From: Candidatus Thalassarchaeaceae archaeon
Lineage (GTDB): Archaea; Thermoplasmatota; Poseidoniia; Poseidoniales; Thalassarchaeaceae
DNA: 41,778 nucleotides
Reading direction: 5' to 3'
NCBI GenBank assembly: GCA_023700255.1
Contig: JAJPRD010000003.1
Span: 1-41,778 of the forward strand
Within the stretch, counting starts at the first letter, position 1; every line of letters begins with the position of its first letter. The notes under the pieces were generated by a model. The model was not told where the DNA came from and ran no database searches. It worked only from the letters and a program-made list of their open reading frames with translations. Shown one piece after another: positions 1 through 7,445 of this stretch. Both the position numbers and the translations under genes were made by a program.

Positions 1-2
1 AT

Positions 3-341
3 ATAAATACAGTTGGAGCAGAATTAAACTTTGTACAAACAAATGAAAACAGGGCTTTTTACACCTCATCTACTCTAGAAAAAGGAAAATACCAATCCTT
101 AATTTTCTGAACTGTTCTAGAAAATGGAGAATGGAATAATGATAGGGCGCGTAATTATGCGCACACCTCGGAGATAAAAGACGCTTTCACACTCAGACGG
201 AATGCATACCGGGTGTTACTAACAAGAGCGAGAGATGGGATGATACTGTATCTGCCTACTAATGATTTACTCGAAGAGACGCGACAGCACCTGATCAGAT
301 GTGGCCTAGAAGATCTAAATGATGTAGATAGTCAGCAATGA
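3..341 (+). pseudogene. Broken, partial helicase-like (DUF2075-type) 3' end
   Basis: The frame is open from the window edge to an in-frame TGA at 108-110, then open again to a TGA at 339-341. The downstream piece has 76 codons with no ATG in its first third. It contains the motif NAYRVLLTRARDGMILYLP, which resembles the last conserved block of DUF2075 / UvrD-like superfamily 1 helicase C-termini (pattern YRVLLTRxxxG). The upstream 35 codons are not clearly recognisable. I read it as the 3' end of a decayed or interrupted gene whose 5' part lies outside the window. It ends 42 bp from the 3' end of the tRNA-Ala gene, a common integration target, so it may be a remnant of acquired DNA. A sequencing error at 108-110 is the alternative. 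Family assignment is tentative because only the last motif is visible. Confidence 0.45.
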
Positions 342-383
342 AAAAATTACTAGACATCCTAATAGAGGGGTATAGACTCTAAA

Positions 384-460
384 TGGTGGACGCTGGGGGA
401 TTTGAACCCCCGGCCACCTGGTTGCAAACCAGGTGCTCTTCCAAGCTGAGCTAAGCGCCC
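384..460 (-). tRNA. tRNA-Ala (anticodon TGC)
   Basis: On the minus strand the sequence folds as a complete cloverleaf. The acceptor is GGGCGCT paired with AGCGTCC and has the alanine identity G3:U70 wobble. The D-arm is GCTC/GAGC. The anticodon stem CCTGG/CCAGG closes the loop TTTGCAA (anticodon TGC). The T-arm is GGGGG-TTCAAAT-CCCCC, and the discriminator base is A. CCA is encoded at 384-386. No intron is present. The matching alanyl-tRNA synthetase gene lies at the other end of the window. Confidence 0.97.
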
Positions 461-510
461 CACGAGTCATCGGAAACGCAAGGGGTTCTTGAGTTCAACC
501 GTTAGAGAAT

Positions 511-1122
511 CTAATTCTCATCTGGTTTGATTAGTTCAATTCCAACAAATATAACTGCTAAAAATGATACGAACATAATCATTTCAAGGATTTGTTCTTT
601 ACTAGTTTTTTCAGTTATTTCACCCTCATTATCTGTTTCTCCAGTTGGAGCATTTTCATCTGCCATATGGGCATCTGGTGAGTAATTAATGTAAAAATTG
701 ACGTCAATAGTTTGATTATTTTCTTTGACACGATGAATCATAGAAATGTTACCTGGAAGTAACTTATTAGATGGTTCTAAAGGAATTAGAGCATGCTGAT
801 TACAATCTTCATCAACTTTCTCTCCAGTTTCATTTAACTCACATGAACTTGAGATCCATTCAGTTGAGAAATCATCTATTCCTTCGAATATTCCATCGCC
901 ATCTGCGTCCACTAATATCTGATGTTGAACATCTTGTCTATCATCTACATTACGGAAAAAAAGTGTATCTGTTTCGACTAAAATACCTGGATTAATTGAT
1001 GAGGGTGTTAGCCCATCCTCTGTAATTAGAATGTTGTATTCTTTTTGATCATGTGCTGAGACAATTGATGGCATTAGCAACATACAAAATATTGCAGTCG
1101 CAACCACTAGCCGCATCTTCAT
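511..1122 (-). CDS. Small secreted protein with C-terminal membrane anchor, possibly cupredoxin-like
   Basis: The 203-residue product has an N-terminal signal peptide (residues 1-23, cleavage predicted after VSA). A beta-rich extracellular domain follows, then one C-terminal membrane helix (about residues 180-197) with a short cytosolic tail. If cleaved there, the mature protein begins with histidine. The domain contains an EF-hand-like acidic stretch DADGDGIFEG and two cysteines about 14 residues apart. It resembles the product at 4967-5512: both start with an AH mature end, have the paired cysteines ending in DEC or DEDC, and end in a C-terminal anchor. Its divergent neighbour is a LVIVD-repeat protein, with SCO1-type lipoproteins further on, so a metal or redox role is possible. 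No complete type-1 copper motif (C-x-H-x-M) is visible, so the cupredoxin idea is weak. Confidence 0.75.
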   Translation of the reverse strand: MKMRLVVATAIFCMLLMPSIVSAHDQKEYNILITEDGLTPSSINPGILVETDTLFFRNVDDRQDVQHQILVDADGDGIFEGIDDFSTEWISSSCELNETGEKVDEDCNQHALIPLEPSNKLLPGNISMIHRVKENNQTIDVNFYINYSPDAHMADENAPTGETDNEGEITEKTSKEQILEMIMFVSFLAVIFVGIELIKPDEN

Positions 1123-1176
1123 AGTGAGTCCTATGTCTCCGATGACTTCAACATGACTGGTCGTCTCCGAGGCTCC

Positions 1177-2916
1177 ATGGATAATCGTAGGGTTGCTCTT
1201 GCAGGCATTCTTGTATTCTGTTTGTTCTCAGCAAGTATAGCATCAATTTTGCTTTCCGACGAAAAATCACGTTCTATTGAAGATAGTATTTCAATCCTAG
1301 ATCCACTTTTGCAAGATGAAGGTCATGATCATAGAAATGCTAGCCAACATGTCATGTACACTGAAAATATTCAACCAGTATCATTCAATGAGTTAACTGC
1401 TCCAGGTAATGCTGAAATTCAAGTTGCAGAATCTCCTGATGGGCGGACCTATGCATATATTGCAGGTTGGTCTGAATTACATATTGTTGATGTTACAAAT
1501 CCTGAAAATACTACTGTCACTGGAGTTTATGTAGACCCTAATACTCAAGTTTTAGATGTCAAATATTTACAATATAATGGAGATGAGTATGTAGTCGTCC
1601 AAAATCAATTAGTAGATCCTGGTAATGCAGATCCTAATGTTGGAGAATGGGGAGATCCTGTTCAAGTAACTGTTACTCTAATTGATGTTTCAGACAAATC
1701 CAATCCTACTTATGTGGATGCATGGTATGATGCAGATCATCCTAGTGGTCCTCATAATTTATACACTCATTTAATCGATAATGAATGGTATATTTTTGTT
1801 GCTAATCCAGATTATGAACAATGTGATGTTGGTCAAGGAGATGCCTGCGGTGGTATTACAATAGCTCATCTTAATTTCGATGGTCCTGGTGATAGTCCTC
1901 GAATATTGAAAGTAGGTGAAGCCGAAGTAAATTGGCAGAATACTCTTGGTGGTTGGATCTACATACATGATATGACAGTCCAAACATGGCCTGGTGAAGA
2001 TCAACAAGATCCTAGGTTTGGCCGAACTTACATCTATGGTGCATATTGGGAAGCTGGGCTAAGAATCTTCGATGTTAGTGATGTGCCTCATCCTCAAAAT
2101 TCCCCTATTGAGTATGCCTTTATTGCTGGTGGATGCGCTGCAACTTTGGGTACTCAATTAACTTGTAATTGGAGAGCACCTGAAGTAGGTCAGTGGATGG
2201 AATTCGCCGATCTTGATGAAGATGGGCAGATTGATTGTGGATGCACTGGAAACGAAAATGGTGGACGCGCATCATATATTCATTATGCTGAACCAATTGA
2301 CGATATGGTCGATGCATCTCACCTAGGTTATCCTGAAGGTAAAATGCATTTGACATTCCTTGCAACAGAAGTACTCGAAACGACAGTTGGAACAGGTCTT
2401 GGTTATCTATTAGATACAACTGATTATGAGATGCTCAATGGTCAAATCACATTCAAACCGAAAATCATTCATAGTTGGGAAATACCATTTGCTGAGGATC
2501 ATCATATACCTGGTGGAGAAGAGTGGCTACTATTCAGTCCTCACAATTCCGATGCACAAATCTTCCCAACAAATACTCCTGGACTTCCTGATCAAAGTTT
2601 AGGTGGCAACTGGGACGGACGAATATATCTTTCAAGTTATCATGCTGGCCTATGGATTATAGATATTGAAACTTTAATGCTAGAGGGAAAAAATTCAGAT
2701 CTAAATCGGACTGAAGTACATTCTGCTTCAACAATAGGATATCACATACCTCATGGACAAGATGGAACACCACTTTCAAGTTCTTACTATGATTTTGGCT
2801 GGACTCCATTTATTTGGGCCGCCGAGTATCATAATGGTTACACATATCTTTCTTGTATCACTACAGGTCTATACATTGTTCAGTTAGATATTGATAAGCC
2901 ATATCATGTCAGTTAA
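1177..2916 (+). CDS. LVIVD-repeat (choice-of-anchor B-like) extracytoplasmic propeller protein
   Basis: The product has 579 residues from the chosen ATG. That ATG is preceded by GAGG at 1169-1172; an upstream in-frame ATG at 1153 would add eight residues. A hydrophobic N-terminal segment follows a short basic region and is either a signal peptide or an anchor. The rest carries several beta-propeller-like repeats with the LVIVD signature: AGWSELHIVDVTNPE, GAYWEAGLRIFDVSDVP, SYHAGLWIIDIETL and TTGLYIVQLDID. Many His, Asp and Cys residues lie between repeats, including a CGCTGN stretch. LVIVD proteins are secreted or surface exposed and no biochemical activity is established for them. The next gene encodes a lipoprotein paralogue with the same repeats, so the pair probably arose by duplication. 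It is transcribed with the downstream SCO1-type genes in the same direction. Confidence 0.85.
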   Translation: MDNRRVALAGILVFCLFSASIASILLSDEKSRSIEDSISILDPLLQDEGHDHRNASQHVMYTENIQPVSFNELTAPGNAEIQVAESPDGRTYAYIAGWSELHIVDVTNPENTTVTGVYVDPNTQVLDVKYLQYNGDEYVVVQNQLVDPGNADPNVGEWGDPVQVTVTLIDVSDKSNPTYVDAWYDADHPSGPHNLYTHLIDNEWYIFVANPDYEQCDVGQGDACGGITIAHLNFDGPGDSPRILKVGEAEVNWQNTLGGWIYIHDMTVQTWPGEDQQDPRFGRTYIYGAYWEAGLRIFDVSDVPHPQNSPIEYAFIAGGCAATLGTQLTCNWRAPEVGQWMEFADLDEDGQIDCGCTGNENGGRASYIHYAEPIDDMVDASHLGYPEGKMHLTFLATEVLETTVGTGLGYLLDTTDYEMLNGQITFKPKIIHSWEIPFAEDHHIPGGEEWLLFSPHNSDAQIFPTNTPGLPDQSLGGNWDGRIYLSSYHAGLWIIDIETLMLEGKNSDLNRTEVHSASTIGYHIPHGQDGTPLSSSYYDFGWTPFIWAAEYHNGYTYLSCITTGLYIVQLDIDKPYHVS

Positions 2917-2988
2917 TTTTTCTAAACTATCAACCGTAGCATTCACAAGTGAAACTTTCTGTCAATGACTTGTAGCCGAGGCATTGCC

Positions 2989-4944
2989 ATGAATAATAAT
3001 TCCAAACTCCCTCTTTTTGTGATGACTCTATTAATGATAATGGCTCCATTATCTGGTTGCCTTTCTATGTTTGATGACAGCGTCTCATCTGATGAAAATA
3101 ATGATGAATGGATAGACCCTGTAATTGAAATTGAAAATGAGAATCATTCTCATAACGATCTCTTAGCCCATGCTCTATCTACTTCGAATTCTCAATTAAT
3201 TGATTATCATAACTTGAATTGTGATGGGAATGTAAAACCTCCTGCAGAGTTAGATAATGTTGCAGGAAGAGCTTGTGATAATGATTACAAAAATGTAGGT
3301 CCTACACCAGGAGATAACTCTGAAATATCAATTGAGGGTAATTTCATGGAAGATTGTGAAATTTATGCTGATGGTACAGGTGGTTGTTATGCATATGTTT
3401 CCAGTTACAATCAATTTGAAATATTGGATATCAGTAATCCTAATGATATACGTCTTTTGTCTACATATTATGCTGAAACAGCAAGAATGATTGATATCAA
3501 AGTTACAGAGGATAACAACTGGGTTTTGGTAAATCAAGAATTGACTAATAGTGAACTTGATCCCATACCTAATGATGATGATGCAAATTCTGGTGCTAAT
3601 AGACTTGATGTAATTTTTGTAGGTGACAAGACAAGTCCGGTTAAGGTGGCAGAATGGAACAACCCTCCTGCTGGATTCCATAATCAAGATTTAGCAGTGT
3701 ACTGCGACTGGGATCCTGCTGCTGACCCATCAAATGTCTGGGATGAAGAAGATTGTCATCTGTTCCTTTTTGGCGCTGATCCTTATCCAGAGATGGTCGA
3801 AGGTAGTAGCGGTACGTTCTACAAAGGCACTCAAGTATTTTATGTACCTAGAGGATTAGAATCATGGTTACCTGTTCAAAATGAGGAACAAGAAAATTCC
3901 AGTAGAGAGATTATTAGATGGGGCGGATATACTCCTGAGCCATATACTACCTGTGGTGGTTCAATTTTCAATCATGACAATGTTTATTTCGTTCACCCAA
4001 TAACTCAACAAAGACTGCTAGCAGTTTCTTATTGGGGTGCTGGTCTAAGACTTGTGGATGTCAGTGAACCTCCTCAAGTAGCAGATCCATTGGGTTTGAG
4101 TTGGCCTCCTGAAGTTGGTCGTTGGATGGGATGTCCTTCCGCAGATGATGGTTGGTACGGCCCAGAAGGAGGAGGTCATGCTAACATGGATGCTAATGAA
4201 TGGCTTGATTCTAATCAAGGCAATGATAATATCCACTACGCAGTACCTGGTGATTATTTGATTTGCTCTGGAATAAGTGAATTCGATCCAGTTGAAGAAT
4301 GGCCATCTAATTGTGGTACAGGTTTTGAAGATCCAATATTTGGAATAAATTGGCGCCATTATACTTACATCGCTCCAGAATACGGTTCAAATGAGAATCA
4401 TACAGGCTATATTTGGACAATAGATACTACAGATCCTACACAACCTTTCCTTGTTTCTAAGTGGAAACTTCCTGGTGAAGGAATGAAAGGAAACGGTTCA
4501 CATCCTCAACATTGGATACCTGGTGGATATATTTTCAGTCCACATAATGGAGACACAGGACCATCCGGTCATGTATACTACACACACTATCACGCTGGTG
4601 CTTGGGCAACCGACCATGGACAAATATGGGATGAAATAGTATGGGAAAATGGATTCCCTGAGCCAGAGAGAGGGTTCCAAGCTATTGGAGAATTAGCTGA
4701 AACTCATACTATAGGATATTTCCTTCCTGCTGGACCTCCTTGGATTGAAAATGCCTCTGATGTTTTAGGATATGATATGGCAGATTGTTGGGCCTCTTGT
4801 ATGATTCCATTTGATTGGGGTCTACAATATGACCCTCGAGGATTTGTATTTGTTTCAGATATGGTTTCAGGAGTTTATGTTGTTCAGTTTGATGAAGACT
4901 ATGACTCTAGATTCGATTATCCTCCTCTTTGGAGTATAGAGTAA
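2989..4944 (+). CDS. LVIVD-repeat lipoprotein
   Basis: The product has 651 residues from the ATG at 2989, chosen because GAGG at 2978-2981 sits seven bases upstream; an in-frame ATG at 2965 would give a poorer signal peptide. The signal sequence ends in a lipobox, PLSGC, so the mature protein should be lipid anchored. The LVIVD-type repeats are SSYNQFEILDISNPN, SYWGAGLRLVDVSEPP, YHAGAWATDHG and MVSGVYVVQFDED. It aligns in layout with the preceding 579-residue protein, including a central His-rich stretch (HYAVPGD, HYTYIAPEYG, PQHWIPGGY, SPHNGD). The gene is separated from its paralogue by 72 bp and from the next gene by 22 bp, which suggests an operon. The function is unknown. It may be a scaffold or binding propeller on the outer face of the membrane. 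Confidence 0.86.
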   Translation: MNNNSKLPLFVMTLLMIMAPLSGCLSMFDDSVSSDENNDEWIDPVIEIENENHSHNDLLAHALSTSNSQLIDYHNLNCDGNVKPPAELDNVAGRACDNDYKNVGPTPGDNSEISIEGNFMEDCEIYADGTGGCYAYVSSYNQFEILDISNPNDIRLLSTYYAETARMIDIKVTEDNNWVLVNQELTNSELDPIPNDDDANSGANRLDVIFVGDKTSPVKVAEWNNPPAGFHNQDLAVYCDWDPAADPSNVWDEEDCHLFLFGADPYPEMVEGSSGTFYKGTQVFYVPRGLESWLPVQNEEQENSSREIIRWGGYTPEPYTTCGGSIFNHDNVYFVHPITQQRLLAVSYWGAGLRLVDVSEPPQVADPLGLSWPPEVGRWMGCPSADDGWYGPEGGGHANMDANEWLDSNQGNDNIHYAVPGDYLICSGISEFDPVEEWPSNCGTGFEDPIFGINWRHYTYIAPEYGSNENHTGYIWTIDTTDPTQPFLVSKWKLPGEGMKGNGSHPQHWIPGGYIFSPHNGDTGPSGHVYYTHYHAGAWATDHGQIWDEIVWENGFPEPERGFQAIGELAETHTIGYFLPAGPPWIENASDVLGYDMADCWASCMIPFDWGLQYDPRGFVFVSDMVSGVYVVQFDEDYDSRFDYPPLWSIE

Positions 4945-4966
4945 AATTTTATTTGAGGTGGATTTA

Positions 4967-5512
4967 ATGAGGAATATGGCTGTTATAGCCCTTGTAGTAA
5001 CTCTATTTCTTACCCCTATTGCTGATGCTCATGGGGCTAATTCATTTCAATTCATTATGAGGAACGAGTCTATTCAGCCAGATGATGCTCAAGTTTCTCA
5101 GAACGATAGTATTGGTTTCAATAACGTAGTTATGGATTTAAATCGTACTATAAAATTAGTAAATCCTAATAATTCTACACTTAATTGGTCTTGTACTGCT
5201 TCTGAATATAATAGTTCAGGTACTGATGATGAATGTTGGCTATGGCTTGATCCATTAAATTGGTCATCTGGTGAATATGATGTTTTAATATACTCTAATG
5301 GCACACTTTGGAAGACTGTCAATCTTACTATTACTTCTGATATCCATAATGAGACTACACCTGTATTTGTATTACCAGGTGGAGATATTGGTACAAATAA
5401 CGAAGAAAGTGACATTAATGACAATATGTTAATACTTCCATTATTGCTATTTATTGGTGCATCATATCTCACATTAAAACGTTCAAGGAAAGGGGGTAAA
5501 GATACTGTTTAG
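4967..5512 (+). CDS. Small secreted protein with C-terminal membrane anchor (paralogue of the 511-1122 product)
   Basis: The product has 181 residues from the ATG at 4967. GAGGTGG at 4955-4961 is a good ribosome-binding site for this ATG, which is why the upstream in-frame GTG at 4958 is not preferred. A signal peptide ends in ADA, leaving a mature N-terminus beginning HG. An Asn/Ser-rich, probably glycosylated beta domain carries two cysteines (SC...DDEC) like the protein at 511-1122. One membrane helix (PLLLFIGASYLTL) near the C-terminus is followed by a basic tail. The 3' end overlaps the start of the following SCO1-like gene by a few bases, which implies translational coupling. No enzyme motif is visible. 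The context suggests a partner of the SCO lipoproteins; that is inference. Confidence 0.78.
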   Translation: MRNMAVIALVVTLFLTPIADAHGANSFQFIMRNESIQPDDAQVSQNDSIGFNNVVMDLNRTIKLVNPNNSTLNWSCTASEYNSSGTDDECWLWLDPLNWSSGEYDVLIYSNGTLWKTVNLTITSDIHNETTPVFVLPGGDIGTNNEESDINDNMLILPLLLFIGASYLTLKRSRKGGKDTV

Positions 5513-6230
5513 ATCATGGTGTTCAATTTTACTGTCAATTTGTATTCTCACTTCTGGTTGTATTGGTTCCCAGGAAGAAGTAGATTATTTCTATGGTGAA
5601 GATATTAATCCATCAAAGATCGCAGAAAATTTCACATTATTCGATGAAAATGGTGATGAATTTTCATTATATGATTTGGAAGGAGATGTCATAGTAATTG
5701 CTTTTCTTTTTACCAGATGTCCTGATATTTGTCCAGTAGTTAGTGCTAATTTAGCTTATGTCAGTGAAGAATTAGGTGACCTTTACGGTTCTGAAGTTCA
5801 CATTCTAAGTGTGACAGTTGATCCTTGGACTGATAATTCTTCAGTTTTAGCACAGTACTCGGATGCTAGAGGTCTTGATTGGCCACATCTTACTGCTCCC
5901 CTAGAAGTCATTGAACCTGTTTGGAAAAATTTTGAAGTGGGCTTAGCAACTTATGATTCAGATCTAGATGGAGATGGCGTAGCGGATGGTTTCGATACCT
6001 GCGCTAATACTACTACTGGTGAATCTGTTGATAATGAGGGATGCAGTGATACCCAAAAAGAGGAAAATAACCAGATTAAAGTAATGCATCACCCACTAAG
6101 CTACTGGGTTGACCATACAACTGGAACTATAATTGTCGATAAACAAATGAATCAACGTGTTTGGTGGGGAGATACCGATTGGAATGCTGAATTGGTTCTT
6201 GAAGATATTAAATTATTATTGGCAGAATAA
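5505..6230 (+). CDS. SCO1/SenC-family lipoprotein with a thrombospondin-3-like insertion
   Basis: This is a thioredoxin-fold SCO1/PrrC/SenC protein, a family that handles copper delivery and thiol chemistry during cytochrome oxidase assembly. The frame has a clear lipoprotein signal (SILLSICILTSGC, lipid-anchored Cys about 19). The copper/thiol motif is CPDIC at residues 72-76, and the matching distal histidine is probably in HHPLSYWVD (about 196). Between them, about residues 151-184, sits an Asp-rich insertion (DSDLDGDGVADGFDTC ... DNEGC) that matches calcium-binding thrombospondin type 3 repeats. No ATG, GTG or TTG exists between the upstream in-frame stop at 5475 and the signal peptide. 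I place the start at CTG 5505, seven bases after GGGGGT, overlapping the upstream gene. The first TTG (5676) would remove the signal peptide and cut into the fold. A sequence error near the start is the alternative. Confidence 0.88.
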   Translation: MFRSWCSILLSICILTSGCIGSQEEVDYFYGEDINPSKIAENFTLFDENGDEFSLYDLEGDVIVIAFLFTRCPDICPVVSANLAYVSEELGDLYGSEVHILSVTVDPWTDNSSVLAQYSDARGLDWPHLTAPLEVIEPVWKNFEVGLATYDSDLDGDGVADGFDTCANTTTGESVDNEGCSDTQKEENNQIKVMHHPLSYWVDHTTGTIIVDKQMNQRVWWGDTDWNAELVLEDIKLLLAE

Positions 6231-6239
6231 GGTGATTAA

Positions 6240-7358
6240 TTGCGAGTAAATATCTTTCTGTCTTTATTTATTTCATTGATCTTACTTTCTTCCGGCTGCA
6301 TTCAATCAAATAATAATATTGAGTTATTTGGAACAGAATATAAGGATCCACCTGATGCACCTGATTTCACACTTCTAAATCAAGATGGTGAATCTGTTAC
6401 TCTCTCTGATTATGAAGGGAAGGTGATAGTTGTAGCTTTCATATACACCTCTTGCCCAGATGTATGTCTTGCGATTTCTTCTAACTTAGCCTGGATAAAT
6501 GATAACTTAGGCGAATATTCAGATGATGTAGTCATTCTTTCAATCACCATTGATCCAGCCCGTGATACAGTAGAGAGATTTTCTCAATGGACAGAAGCTA
6601 ATGGTTACGATTGGGACCATCTTTCTGCTGAAAGATCCTCTACATTGGTTAATGTGTGGAAAAGTTGGAATATTGTTGTAGATAATGATCATATCAATGC
6701 TAGTCAAGCCCCTGAAGATTCAATGAATCGCTTTTCAGTACTTTATCCAGATAATAGTTCGATGATTTCAGATGTTCCTTGTTTAGATTCAGTTAATAAT
6801 CAATGTTATGATGATGCAGCTGATTTTGCAAATCATGCATTTGAGGATGCAAATATTTCGTATAATCTTACTGGCAATAGTGGTACAATAGGTGAATGGC
6901 AATCGGATGCAAATTGGTCATGGCAGTTGCACTATTGGAATAATAGTGATGAAAATTGGCAATTATCTGAATCTCAAGAATTAGGTATTATTGAAGTTAA
7001 TCTTGGTACTCATTTGGCTTGGGTGGCCAGTAATGCTAACATTACCAATCTTCAATCAGCTGTTGATTGTAATGCTAAAGGTTGGATAATGGGAACTGGA
7101 AGTAGTGCTCATTGTATGTGTGACGAAGGTTATGAAAGGACTGATGGCAATTGGCTTGGATGCTCACTCATCGGAATGACAGATGCTAATAATTCAGCAG
7201 TTAATCCACACGATAACTCACTTGGGGAATATGGTATTGGCCATTCTACTGTGACTTTTATTCTTGACAAGCAAACAAGAAAAAGAGTTGCATGGACTGG
7301 TATCGATTGGAGTGTTCAGGAATTTCTTCTTGATGTTAAAGCACTGTCTTCAGAATAA
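6240..7358 (+). CDS. SCO1/SenC-family lipoprotein with a large cysteine-rich insertion
   Basis: The product has 372 residues, roughly twice the usual SCO length. It starts at TTG 6240, preceded by GGTGAT (6231-6236), which fits the archaeal 16S tail. The lipobox is LSSGC (Cys20). The SCO core has DFTLLNQDG, the motif CPDVC at 72-76, ITIDPARDT and a distal histidine in GHSTVTFILD (about 335). Between residues about 155 and 330 lies an insertion rich in Trp, Asn and Cys. Its last part (about 277-308, C-x-C-DEGYERTDGNWLGC) looks EGF-like. Cysteine and histidine positions relative to the N-terminus match the preceding SCO protein, so the two are duplicates that acquired different insertions. The role is probably copper or thiol chaperone work outside the membrane. 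The insertion may bind a partner protein or glycan. Confidence 0.9.
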   Translation: MRVNIFLSLFISLILLSSGCIQSNNNIELFGTEYKDPPDAPDFTLLNQDGESVTLSDYEGKVIVVAFIYTSCPDVCLAISSNLAWINDNLGEYSDDVVILSITIDPARDTVERFSQWTEANGYDWDHLSAERSSTLVNVWKSWNIVVDNDHINASQAPEDSMNRFSVLYPDNSSMISDVPCLDSVNNQCYDDAADFANHAFEDANISYNLTGNSGTIGEWQSDANWSWQLHYWNNSDENWQLSESQELGIIEVNLGTHLAWVASNANITNLQSAVDCNAKGWIMGTGSSAHCMCDEGYERTDGNWLGCSLIGMTDANNSAVNPHDNSLGEYGIGHSTVTFILDKQTRKRVAWTGIDWSVQEFLLDVKALSSE

Positions 7359-7389
7359 ATCGCAATTTATCTTTGTAGGATTTTGCATG

Positions 7390-7395
7390 TTTTTT
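7390..7395 (+). terminator. T-run after the SCO1 gene, possible terminator
   Basis: A run of six T residues lies 32 bp after the SCO gene stop, with no strong hairpin. Archaeal termination commonly uses such U-tracts. It precedes a separate promoter-like sequence for the next gene. Confidence 0.3.
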
Positions 7396-7414
7396 AGTGT
7401 CTCAGTTCCTATTG

Positions 7415-7421
7415 TTTAATA
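7415..7421 (+). promoter_or_regulatory. TATA-like box for the YHYH gene
   Basis: TTTAATA lies 25-31 bases before the ATG at 7446. A start of transcription about 25 bases downstream would fall at or just before that ATG, giving a leaderless mRNA, which is common in archaea. No ribosome-binding site is visible before this ATG, which agrees. Confidence 0.4.
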
Positions 7422-7445
7422 CCTATTGCAATCACCATTAATTCC

